Assembly (NCBI GenBank): GCA_016194725.1 | Contig: JACQAW010000088.1 | Span: 1-16,065 of the forward strand | Direction of reading: 5' to 3' | Length of the DNA stretch: 16,065 nt | From: Deltaproteobacteria bacterium | GTDB lineage: Bacteria; Bdellovibrionota; UBA1018; UBA923 | Shown here: positions 6,600 through 12,996 of the stretch, one piece after another | Position numbering within the stretch: the stretch's first letter is position 1 | How the letters are laid out: each line of letters starts with the position of its first letter | Translations under genes and position numbers: made by a program | The notes under the pieces: generated by a model | Database searches by the model: none | What the model was told of the DNA's origin: nothing | Seen by the model: only the letters and a program-made list of their open reading frames with translations

Positions 6600-7510
6600 A
6601 TCAAAAAATGTCGCGCCGCCAACCGCCGCTTCTGATTCTGCCAAGTCTGGCGTGGTTCATCGTCTTTCTCATCATCCCCATTGGAATCGTGATTCTCTAC
6701 AGCGTGCGACACAAGGGCGCCTACGGCCAAGTGGACTGGAGCCTCAACCTGGACAATTACAAACGAGCCTTTGAGCCCATCTATCTCATGATTGTGGCCC
6801 GCTCGTTGTGGCTGGCTGCCTACACTACGGCGATTTGCCTGGCGCTGTCGTATCCGCTCGCCTATTTCATGGCCCGATCATCAGAGGGCGCCAAGAAAGC
6901 ACTACTGGCCCTCGTCATCATTCCATTCTGGACCAATTTCGTGATTCGGGTTTACTCACTCAAGCTGGTGCTGGGTGAAGCCGGAACCATCAACAGTGTC
7001 CTGCTCAAGCTGCACCTGATCTCGGCTCCGCTCCAAATGGTCGACAACAGCTTTGGAGTCAGCATCGGCATGGTCTACAACTACCTGCCATTCATGGTGC
7101 TGCCCATGTATGTCGCCTTGGACAAATTTGACTTCACGCTCATGGATGCCGCCTATGACCTGGGAGCCACGAAGACCCAGACGATCATTCGAGTGCTGCT
7201 GCCCCTAAGCCTGCCCGGCATTGTCACGGGCAGCCTTTTTGTGTTCATTCCGGCCTTTGGCGAATTTGTCATCCCTGATCTGTTGGGCGGCTCCCAGAGC
7301 ATGTACGTTGGAACGCTGATTACAGAGACTTTTCTGAAATCCCGCGACTGGCCGTTCGGCAGCGCGCTGAGCTCGTTTCTAGTCCTGTTTGCGATGGCCG
7401 CATTCATGTTCGTGCTATCGCGTCAGGCCGCTGACGACGAAAACCTGCGTCGAGCCGAAAATACCGCGCCGGCACCATTGCCAGATACCAAAGTAGCCCT
7501 TCATGTTTAA
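6596..7510 (+). CDS. potB: Polyamine ABC transporter permease PotB
   Basis: One of two inner-membrane permease subunits forming the polyamine channel. The 304-residue protein has about six membrane segments (first at 12-35), a periplasmic loop at about 40-65 and the cytoplasmic EAA-type loop at 184-209 (MDAAYDLGATKTQTIIRVLL, then PGI) that docks with PotA. Length is slightly above the usual 275-285 because of a polar tail after about 277. It overlaps potA by four bases and potC by eight, so the subunits are translationally coupled. No separate ribosome-binding site is evident. Confidence 0.95.
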   Translation: MNQKMSRRQPPLLILPSLAWFIVFLIIPIGIVILYSVRHKGAYGQVDWSLNLDNYKRAFEPIYLMIVARSLWLAAYTTAICLALSYPLAYFMARSSEGAKKALLALVIIPFWTNFVIRVYSLKLVLGEAGTINSVLLKLHLISAPLQMVDNSFGVSIGMVYNYLPFMVLPMYVALDKFDFTLMDAAYDLGATKTQTIIRVLLPLSLPGIVTGSLFVFIPAFGEFVIPDLLGGSQSMYVGTLITETFLKSRDWPFGSALSSFLVLFAMAAFMFVLSRQAADDENLRRAENTAPAPLPDTKVALHV

Positions 7511-8249
7511 ACGCCGGCCGGTACTGGTAGCCTACGCAGGATTTCTATTATTTTTTCTCTACTTTCCGCTACTGGTCCTTTCCATCTCGTCATTCCGCGG
7601 CGGCCCCACCTTTTACCACTGGTATCGGCGCGCGTTCAGCGACCCGCAACTCTTGCTGGCCCTGCGCAACAGCATTGCCATCGGGCTGGGCACCACGGTT
7701 TTTTCAACTCTGCTTGGAACACTGGCGGCGCTGGGAATGCGCAAGGAGCAGTTCTGGGGCCGCGTCTTTTTTGAGTCCCTTCTGAACCTGCCTTTGGTCT
7801 TGCCGGAGATCGTCATGGGACTGGCTATGCTCGTCTGGTTTGTTTTTCTGAACATCACCCTGGGCCTGTTTTCGGTGGTACTGGCGCATACGACGTTCAC
7901 GGTTTCCTACGTCACCCTCATTATACTGGCTCGCCTGAAAGGAATGGACCCCCTGCTGGAAGAAGCAGCCGCCGACCTGGGTGCCACTCCCTGGCGAACC
8001 TTTTCGCGCGTGACGCTGCCGTTACTGCTGCCTGCCGTCGTCAGCGGGGCATTACTGGCGTTTACGCTGTCGTTTGACGACTTTCTCATCACTTTTTTTA
8101 CGGCGGGAGTCGGCAGCGATACGCTTCCCCTGCGCATCTATTCGATGATGAGGTTTGGAGTCACCCCCGAAATGAACGCCATCTCGTCGGCCATGCTGTT
8201 CCTTACTCTGGGTGCGGTCCTTACTGTTTTTCGTTTGCGCAAGGACTGA
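7503..8249 (+). CDS. potC: Polyamine ABC transporter permease PotC
   Basis: The second permease subunit of the polyamine importer. The 248-residue protein has about six membrane segments, beginning with a hydrophobic stretch at 7-29. Its EAA loop at 153-179 reads EEAAADLGATPWRTFSRVTL and then LLLPAV, close to the family pattern, followed by the typical ALLAFTLSFDDFLITFF. Length is normal (E. coli PotC is about 264). Its start lies inside the end of potB, and potD follows after 21 bases. Confidence 0.95.
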   Translation: MFKRRPVLVAYAGFLLFFLYFPLLVLSISSFRGGPTFYHWYRRAFSDPQLLLALRNSIAIGLGTTVFSTLLGTLAALGMRKEQFWGRVFFESLLNLPLVLPEIVMGLAMLVWFVFLNITLGLFSVVLAHTTFTVSYVTLIILARLKGMDPLLEEAAADLGATPWRTFSRVTLPLLLPAVVSGALLAFTLSFDDFLITFFTAGVGSDTLPLRIYSMMRFGVTPEMNAISSAMLFLTLGAVLTVFRLRKD

Positions 8250-8270
8250 TTACTTCCTACAGTCCAGATC

Positions 8271-9347
8271 ATGATGAAACTTTCCCGATGGGCGCTGCTG
8301 CTTTCACTTTTCATTTTTTCCGTCACCGCCTGTACGAAATCTGGCGATAAAAGCCCAATCGCGGCGTCCGTTGCAGCGGCCCCCAAGGTCTTGAACCTCT
8401 ACTGCTGGGCCAATTATTTTTCACCCGACGTCATCAAGCGCTTTGAAGAAAAAGCCAAGGTGAAAGTGAATATGGATTTCTTCTCTTCCAACGAAGAGCT
8501 CCTGGCGAAGCTGCAAGCTGGCGCGCGCGGCTATGACCTCATTGTACCGACCGCCTATCTGGTCAAGGCCTTGAAAGAGCTGAAGCTGATCGTGCCGCTG
8601 GGACGGCTTGACTGGCCCGAGCTTCAAACCCTGACCAGCCGCTTTAAAGCCCCTGACTTCGATGCGACTCACGAATATACGGTTCCTTACTCCTGGGGTA
8701 CGACGGGCATCGCAGTCAACCGTGCCAAGATCAAGACGAAGGTCGATTCCCTTTCGTGGTTTTTCGATCACCCTGAGCTCAAGGGCCAGGTCACGATGCT
8801 CGACGACGCACCCTCAGTAATCGGTGCGGCTTTGAAATACCTGGGCTATCCCTATAACGAGGGCGGCGACGAAGCATTCGCCAAGGTCAAAGCTCTGTTG
8901 TCCAAACAGAAAAAATTTTTGAAGTCCTACACTCCTGAATCACAGCCCGTACTTGAAAGCGGCGAAGTTGCCATTGCTCAAGCTTATTCCGGCGACGTGC
9001 TTCAGGTAAAAAACCGTAAAAACCCCAATATCGATTTCGTGCTGCCCAAAGAGGGCAGTGAGCTCTTTGTCGACAGCCTGGCCATTCCAACCGGGGCCCC
9101 GGCGCCCGAACTTGCCAAGGAATTCATGCGCTTTACCCTCCAGAAGGATGTCGCGCTCATTCAGGTCAAACACCTTTTCTTCAGTCCCGTGGTTGATATC
9201 GTCAAAATGCCGGAATTGGGCGCCTTGGCCGACAACATCGCGGTTTTTCCATCGGATGCCTCACTTTCGAAGTTTGAAATGATGCAGGAAAACCCGGAAC
9301 GCATCGAAAAAATACAAAGACTCTGGACCGAACTGAAATCAATGTAA
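8271..9347 (+). CDS. potD: Polyamine-binding lipoprotein PotD
   Basis: The extracytoplasmic solute-binding component of the transporter. The 358-residue protein starts with a lipoprotein signal (lipobox SVTAC, Cys21), so it is membrane-anchored rather than free in the periplasm as in E. coli. The mature part begins KVLNLYCWANYFSPDVIKRF and contains YDLIVPTAYLV, YSWGTTGIAVNR and EVAIAQAYSGDV, all characteristic of PotD/PotF polyamine-binding proteins. The exact ligand cannot be read from the sequence. The gene begins with two adjacent ATGs (8271 and 8274) and lacks an obvious ribosome-binding site. No T-tailed hairpin follows; a short CCGGT/ACCGG stem lies just after the stop. Confidence 0.95.
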   Translation: MMKLSRWALLLSLFIFSVTACTKSGDKSPIAASVAAAPKVLNLYCWANYFSPDVIKRFEEKAKVKVNMDFFSSNEELLAKLQAGARGYDLIVPTAYLVKALKELKLIVPLGRLDWPELQTLTSRFKAPDFDATHEYTVPYSWGTTGIAVNRAKIKTKVDSLSWFFDHPELKGQVTMLDDAPSVIGAALKYLGYPYNEGGDEAFAKVKALLSKQKKFLKSYTPESQPVLESGEVAIAQAYSGDVLQVKNRKNPNIDFVLPKEGSELFVDSLAIPTGAPAPELAKEFMRFTLQKDVALIQVKHLFFSPVVDIVKMPELGALADNIAVFPSDASLSKFEMMQENPERIEKIQRLWTELKSM

Positions 9348-9564
9348 CTCTCCGGTTAGGTCACCGGCTACGGCCCACCGCGGCTGGCTCCAAAAAAAGT
9401 GTCCAAGAACTTGGCAGCACTATAAAATATCTTCGACATTTAAGTTCACTTAAGAATGCTTTCCATGGCTCATTTTCAGCCAAATCCCAATGATTTCGTA
9501 TCAATTCCAAGTTGGCACCAAGCCTGCACTAGGGCCATCCCGAACGAACGAAATTGGAGTTTGT
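9348..9564 (+). promoter_or_regulatory. Intergenic region with candidate promoter and small palindromes
   Basis: This 217-base gap separates potD from the cysteine-rich lipoproteins. A TATAAAAT at 9421-9428 is the best -10 candidate, though no good -35 sits at the right distance. Two small palindromes flank it: CCAAG-AA-CTTGG (9403-9414) and TTAAGT-TC-ACTTAA (9440-9453). The second, just after the likely start site, could be an operator. No gene is supported here. Confidence 0.35.
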
Positions 9565-10071
9565 ATGAAGATTTTGAATGTTTCTATTTTGGCCCTTTTG
9601 GTTGCTGCCAGCGCGATGATGGCAGGTTGCGGGAAATCGAATAACGATGTCCCAGCCTCGGTGAATGGAGTGGTCGCGAGCAACGGCTCAGCGATACCGA
9701 TTCCCGGTGTCGGCGCAACGATGCCAGTCGGGTGTTACAACAACGGTTCGAGTGCCTGCGCTCCCTGCCCGATGGGTTACACGCAGAACGGAACATCCTG
9801 CACCTCGCAAAATGGTACAGGCTGCACCGCCGGTGCCTGGAACGGTTACGGTTGTATGCCAAGCGGCATGGGTTGCCAAACCGGCGGCAGCTGGAGTTAT
9901 CAATACGGTGGCTGCTTGACGGCAGGCTACGGAACTTACGGCAGCTCTTACGGCGCGGGCTCAGGCTATACATGTGGATTCTCGGGCTCAGCGTATGTTT
10001 GCTACTACACCAACGGCGCACCAGCGGCCGGGTACTACTACAACGGTTACGGCTGGATTCGCTACCAGTAA
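9565..10071 (+). CDS. Cysteine-rich Gly/Tyr-rich lipoprotein, paralogue 1
   Basis: No known family is recognised. The 168-residue protein starts at the ATG at 9565, chosen because GGAG lies five bases upstream and the translation then opens with a classic lipoprotein signal (lipobox MMAGC, Cys22). An open extension to 9490 is less likely. After a Ser/Ala/Val linker, the mature part has ten further cysteines (five possible disulfides) and a CAPCPMGYTQNGTSC block, a CxxCPxG pattern seen in small disulfide-rich extracellular modules. The second half is very rich in Gly, Tyr and Ser (YGTYGSSYGAGSGY). Charged residues are almost absent. It is probably a surface or periplasmic lipoprotein. A paralogue follows after 27 bases. 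Confidence 0.85.
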   Translation: MKILNVSILALLVAASAMMAGCGKSNNDVPASVNGVVASNGSAIPIPGVGATMPVGCYNNGSSACAPCPMGYTQNGTSCTSQNGTGCTAGAWNGYGCMPSGMGCQTGGSWSYQYGGCLTAGYGTYGSSYGAGSGYTCGFSGSAYVCYYTNGAPAAGYYYNGYGWIRYQ

Positions 10072-10098
10072 GGCTGAATCCTTACACAGGAGTACGTT

Positions 10099-10590
10099 AT
10101 GAAGTTGGTTAACTTGTCCGTGATATTGACCCTCGCAATGGCTCTTACGATTGCGGCGACTGGCTGCGGAAGCAATCCCGACAACAGCGCGCTGAACAAC
10201 GGAACCGTTGTTTCAGGTGTCACCACGGCACCAACTGTAGCCACGGTACCAACCGTAGCCGGTGTTCCAGCCGGTACGTTACCGGTGGGTTGTTACAACA
10301 ACGCATCAGCAGCCTGCGCCCCCTGCCCGACTGGTTATACCTCGAACGGTACGTACTGCACCTCGACGGGTGCATCGACCCAAGGCAACTGCGGCCCCAA
10401 CAGCTTTTTCAACGGTTACTACTGTCAGCAGATCGGTATTTACCCAACGTATCAAGGCACCCCGGGCTGCCCATACGGCACCACGTGGAGCAACTACTAC
10501 TACTCGTGCATCGGTACCGGCGCGGTAAGCACGAGCTGCAAAACGCATCAGTACCTGGGCGGCCTGGTGAACACCTACGTCTGCTACTGA
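10099..10590 (+). CDS. Cysteine-rich lipoprotein, paralogue 2
   Basis: The 163-residue protein has a lipoprotein signal (lipobox AATGC, Cys23) and GGAG six bases before the ATG. Like its upstream neighbour, it has exactly ten cysteines after the lipidated one, the block PVGCYNNASAACAPCPTGY, the same CxxCPxG spacing and a YVCY near its end. The two are tandem paralogues. The linker contains an 18-base tandem repeat (10225-10242 and 10243-10260) encoding TAPTVA/TVPTVA, and the remainder is rich in Tyr, Asn, Gly and Thr. Function is unknown. The pair shares an operon (27-base gap) ending at the terminator at 10677. Confidence 0.85.
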   Translation: MKLVNLSVILTLAMALTIAATGCGSNPDNSALNNGTVVSGVTTAPTVATVPTVAGVPAGTLPVGCYNNASAACAPCPTGYTSNGTYCTSTGASTQGNCGPNSFFNGYYCQQIGIYPTYQGTPGCPYGTTWSNYYYSCIGTGAVSTSCKTHQYLGGLVNTYVCY

Positions 10591-10623
10591 GATATTAATA
10601 AGTTTGAACTGATTTTAACAAGT

Positions 10624-10672
10624 GTCCTGTCCTGTCCTGTCCCAACAACTACTCTCTCTCTCTACTCTCTCT
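10624..10672. repeat. Short tandem repeats in the 3' untranslated region
   Basis: Three full copies of GTCCT plus a partial fourth (10624-10642) are followed by (CT)6 at 10652-10663 and (CT)4 at 10665-10672. They lie between the paralogue 2 stop and its terminator. Such tracts can vary in length by slippage but would not alter a reading frame here. Confidence 0.85.
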
Positions 10673-10676
10673 TAAG

Positions 10677-10710
10677 AACCGGGTCCCGAAAGGGATCCGG
10701 TTTTTTTGTT
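10677..10710 (+). terminator. Intrinsic terminator of the lipoprotein operon
   Basis: An 11-bp stem (10677-10687 with 10692-10702, one G-U pair) closes a GAAA tetraloop and is followed by TTTTTTT from 10701. The T-run serves only plus-strand transcripts. The convergent minus-strand gene ends at 10712. Confidence 0.93.
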
Positions 10711-10711
10711 T

Positions 10712-11740
10712 TCAGTAAGCGTAGAGCCGGGCAACCGCCTTGGCTGGCTGTTTTGGTTCCAGCAGCTGCAGTCGTTTGGCCAGATAAGCTGAAAATGCCT
10801 TCTGACCTTTGTCATTGAGATGAGCGTTGTCAGCCATGTAACCCATCTTCTCGGGCTCGGGCATAAACCCCATGGCGTCTATCAGGATGACAGGGCCAAG
10901 AGCACCGTTCAATTTGGTTAGCGTCTCGCGCTCAACGTCCTGGCAACTGCTGGAGTAGTCTTTGGTCCATTCGCTGGCCTTTGGGGTCGTAAAAAGCACG
11001 AACCGAATGCCCCGAGCCTCGACTTCGTCCTTAAGCCTTTTCAAATATGAAAAATAAAAATCAGACACCGGGAACAACGCTTTATCCACAAACGACTCGC
11101 GTGCATTGCCTGAAAAATTCCTGGGGCGGGCCTTGAGCTCAATCGCACCGAAATCAGGGGGAGTCGCCAGGATTTGCCGGTTTTTCTGTAAAAAGCCGAA
11201 ACTGTTTCGGATGCTTTGTCCCAGACCACTGCGCAGAAAGCTATAACGCAAAACCTTCTTCCGGGTCTGGGAATCGAAGTTGGCGTTGAAAAGCACATCC
11301 AGGCGCTGCACCGGGCCCCACTGCGTAATCGCGAAGTCATCGTACGCATAATAATTCTGGTAAAACGTCCAGGGCTCGAAGCCATACACGACCAGGCGCA
11401 CCGAACTTTTCACCTGCTCGCTCAAACTTTTCCAGACATAGTAGGTCTGAACCGGATTTCGGGCATCAAAGGCCAGGTTCACGACCTCGCCGGAAAGATA
11501 GCCGCCCTTCCGGGCAAGTACCGTAGGGCTCACGCCATATCGCGCTGCGCTCGAGCCCATGATCAATACCTTGGGTGAATGCTCAAGCCGGTCGGTCCAG
11601 GAGTAATTCGCGAACGTTCCCGAGTAAGCCGGCGTTTTGTGATAAAGAGCGGCCAGACGGCTGGCAATCGCCGTCAGGGCCTCAAGCGAGCCCGCAAACA
11701 CCAACACGAACAAGCTTGCCCGAAGCAGATACCTCTTCAC
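10712..11740 (-). CDS. Membrane-anchored SGNH/GDSL-type hydrolase or acyltransferase
   Basis: The 342-residue protein has an amino-terminal hydrophobic anchor (about 4-27) with the rest presumably periplasmic. Block I reads VLIMGSSAARYGVSP (58-72) with Ser64 as likely nucleophile, and a DNAH block near 304-307 supplies Asp and His, together the SGNH triad. A conserved-looking LVVYGFEPWTF lies near 116-126. Proteins of this type (DltD, AlgX/AlgJ, PatB kinds) complete acyl transfer to cell-envelope polymers with an MBOAT partner, and an MBOAT gene lies in the same run of genes. The start overlaps the SDR stop (ATGA, 11740-11737). It is last in the run and converges on the lipoprotein terminator. 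Substrate is unknown. Confidence 0.85.
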   Translation of the reverse strand: MKRYLLRASLFVLVFAGSLEALTAIASRLAALYHKTPAYSGTFANYSWTDRLEHSPKVLIMGSSAARYGVSPTVLARKGGYLSGEVVNLAFDARNPVQTYYVWKSLSEQVKSSVRLVVYGFEPWTFYQNYYAYDDFAITQWGPVQRLDVLFNANFDSQTRKKVLRYSFLRSGLGQSIRNSFGFLQKNRQILATPPDFGAIELKARPRNFSGNARESFVDKALFPVSDFYFSYLKRLKDEVEARGIRFVLFTTPKASEWTKDYSSSCQDVERETLTKLNGALGPVILIDAMGFMPEPEKMGYMADNAHLNDKGQKAFSAYLAKRLQLLEPKQPAKAVARLYAY

Positions 11741-12486
11741 GTCGCCAAAGTCCGGTAATCTTCACCGCGGCCCGGAATACTCGGGTCCAAAGTGAGCTTC
11801 AAAACGTATTTCGCGACACTCGCCGGATCATCCACTGGTACCGGCTGTGCCGACTGCCCTGAACTTTGAGTCATGGCCGCGACGAATCTGGAATCCCAGC
11901 TTTGCGTCAGCGGCGTGTGCATGAACTGCGGTGAAACTGAAAAAATGCGCATGCCCTTCAGTGCGGATTCGACGGCAAGGCTTTGAATGAATCCCAGAAG
12001 AGCATGCTTGGCAGCATGGTAGGCCCCAAATCCTTTTGGCGGCAGCCCGTGGGTGCTGGAACTGAGTATGGCAATAAAAGTGCCTTTGCGATTTTTTGCC
12101 ATCACCGGCAAAAAAGCCTGCGCGCAGCTGAAGGCGCCATGAACAGCGACCGCGAAGTTCTGCTCAAAGGCCCTCCAATCCAGCTGACGAATCATTGTGG
12201 GCTGAAATCGCGCACACGCATTGTGAATGACAACGAGGTCATCAGCTGCCAACGTCCCGGCCAGCTCGAGCAGCCGCTCACAGGACTGACCGTGCTCCAG
12301 ATCCAGTTGCAACGTACGGCCCCTTATGGAAAGCCGGGCGAACTCCGCCTCCAACGCCTTCGCGCTCCCGGTATCCGAACGAAAAATCGCGATGACCTCA
12401 TAGCCGGCATTGCCAAACTGAAGTGAAATCGCCTTTCCCAGGCCCTGGGTACCGCCCGTGACAATGACAACAGGTTTAGCCCGCAT
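11737..12486 (-). CDS. Short-chain dehydrogenase/reductase
   Basis: The 249-residue protein is a classical SDR, an NAD(P)-dependent oxidoreductase. It shows the cofactor motif TGGTQGLG (10-17), HNAC at 88-91 in place of the usual NNAG, the Ser cluster SSS (142-144), and YHAAK (156-160) with the catalytic Tyr and Lys. Substrate cannot be told; resemblance is to FabG-like or sepiapterin/benzil-reductase-like enzymes. Lying between an ACP gene and an SGNH gene, it might reduce an ACP-bound acyl group, which is inference. The start ATG and a GGTGAG ribosome-binding site lie inside the proximal arm of the 185-bp palindrome, so the element supplies the first codons (MRA). The stop overlaps the next start by four bases. 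Confidence 0.93.
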   Translation of the reverse strand: MRAKPVVIVTGGTQGLGKAISLQFGNAGYEVIAIFRSDTGSAKALEAEFARLSIRGRTLQLDLEHGQSCERLLELAGTLAADDLVVIHNACARFQPTMIRQLDWRAFEQNFAVAVHGAFSCAQAFLPVMAKNRKGTFIAILSSSTHGLPPKGFGAYHAAKHALLGFIQSLAVESALKGMRIFSVSPQFMHTPLTQSWDSRFVAAMTQSSGQSAQPVPVDDPASVAKYVLKLTLDPSIPGRGEDYRTLAT

Positions 12487-12660
12487 TTCTCACCAGCTTT
12501 CGTCGCGAGGGCGCGGAGCTGCCGCGCGGTTGCGCGCGCACAGGGGCGAGCGAACGAAGGCATCCTGGTACAGGCTGTCGAGAGAGCGAGCTCCGAGCAC
12601 GCGCGACCACGCGAGCAGATCCGCGTCCGCAGTAGAAAGCTGGTGAGAAATGCGGGCTAA
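12476..12660. repeat. 185-bp imperfect palindrome with perfect 26-bp ends
   Basis: The terminal arms 12476-12501 and 12635-12660 are perfect inverted copies (TTAGCCCGCATTTCTCACCA plus six bases). Inside, the GC-rich arms stay clearly alignable for roughly 40 more bases with scattered changes and small indels, for example CGCGGAGCTGC against CGCGGATCTGC. The axis is near 12568 (CCTGGTACAGG). The left arm contains the SDR start codon and ribosome-binding site. The right end lies 25 bases after the ACP stop. In a minus-strand transcript the two arms would pair and cover the SDR start. No promoter-like hexamers are seen inside. Confidence 0.93.
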
Positions 12661-12685
12661 CGCCCTCAGCCACACGAGTAGTCAT

Positions 12686-12928
12686 CTAGCTCTTCTGGTA
12701 TTTCATGATGAGCTGAACGAAGTCGCCCACGTTTCTGGTCTGCCCCACCTCACCGACCGGAAAGCGAACGTTGAAACTTTTCTCAACCGCGACGATCAGG
12801 CTGATTTGAATAAAGGAATCCCATTCCTCGACCTGGTCGGCGCTGAGCTCAGAAGTAAGCACTACGGGCTCCAGAAACATCCGGTCGAATATCTGTTGAA
12901 GCTGCTGTAACACCTCAGCCTGGTTCAT
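12686..12928 (-). CDS. Acyl carrier protein (DltC-like or specialised ACP)
   Basis: The 80-residue protein has the size and four-helix pattern of an acyl carrier protein. The attachment site for 4'-phosphopantetheine is EEWDSFIQISLI with Ser38; the usual DSL is DSF here, as often in specialised or DltC-like carriers. It would carry an activated acyl group as a thioester in the cytoplasm. GGAGG lies five bases before the ATG. Upstream, 68 bases away, is an MBOAT gene, and downstream are the palindrome and the SDR gene. The MBOAT/carrier pairing resembles dltB-dltC, suggesting this carrier feeds the membrane acyltransferase. No ligase or phosphopantetheinyl transferase gene is in view. Confidence 0.9.
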   Translation of the reverse strand: MNQAEVLQQLQQIFDRMFLEPVVLTSELSADQVEEWDSFIQISLIVAVEKSFNVRFPVGEVGQTRNVGDFVQLIMKYQKS

Positions 12929-12942
12929 GGGACCTCCGCGAT

Positions 12943-12966
12943 TTAGTACCGCGCCCGCGGTACTAA
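12943..12966. other. Perfect hairpin before the ACP gene
   Basis: TTAGTACCGC (12943-12952) and its complement (12957-12966) form a perfect 10-bp stem with a four-base loop. It lies between the MBOAT stop and the ACP ribosome-binding site. No T-run follows on the minus strand, so it is not a standard terminator. RNA processing, transcript stabilisation or an operator are possible. Confidence 0.7.
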
Positions 12967-12996
12967 GTATTAAACCTATTTTTGATCAAATTTCAG

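Noticed and set aside
9490..9564. Upstream extension of lipoprotein paralogue 1
   Set aside because: It would put 25 residues before the lipoprotein signal, and the ATG at 9565 has a proper GGAG.
9584..10021. Minus-strand open frame antisense to lipoprotein paralogue 1
   Set aside because: It is rich in Arg, Ser and Cys because of the opposing Gly/Tyr/Cys codons, with no ribosome-binding site or motif.
12476..12660. Invertible promoter (fim-like switch)
   Set aside because: The inverted ends would allow it, but the inside is GC-rich and nearly symmetrical with no promoter hexamers, so inversion would change little. Kept only as an alternative.
12650..12910. Plus-strand open frame starting in the palindrome's right arm
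   Set aside because: It lies antisense to the ACP gene. The ATG is simply the inverted copy of the SDR start.
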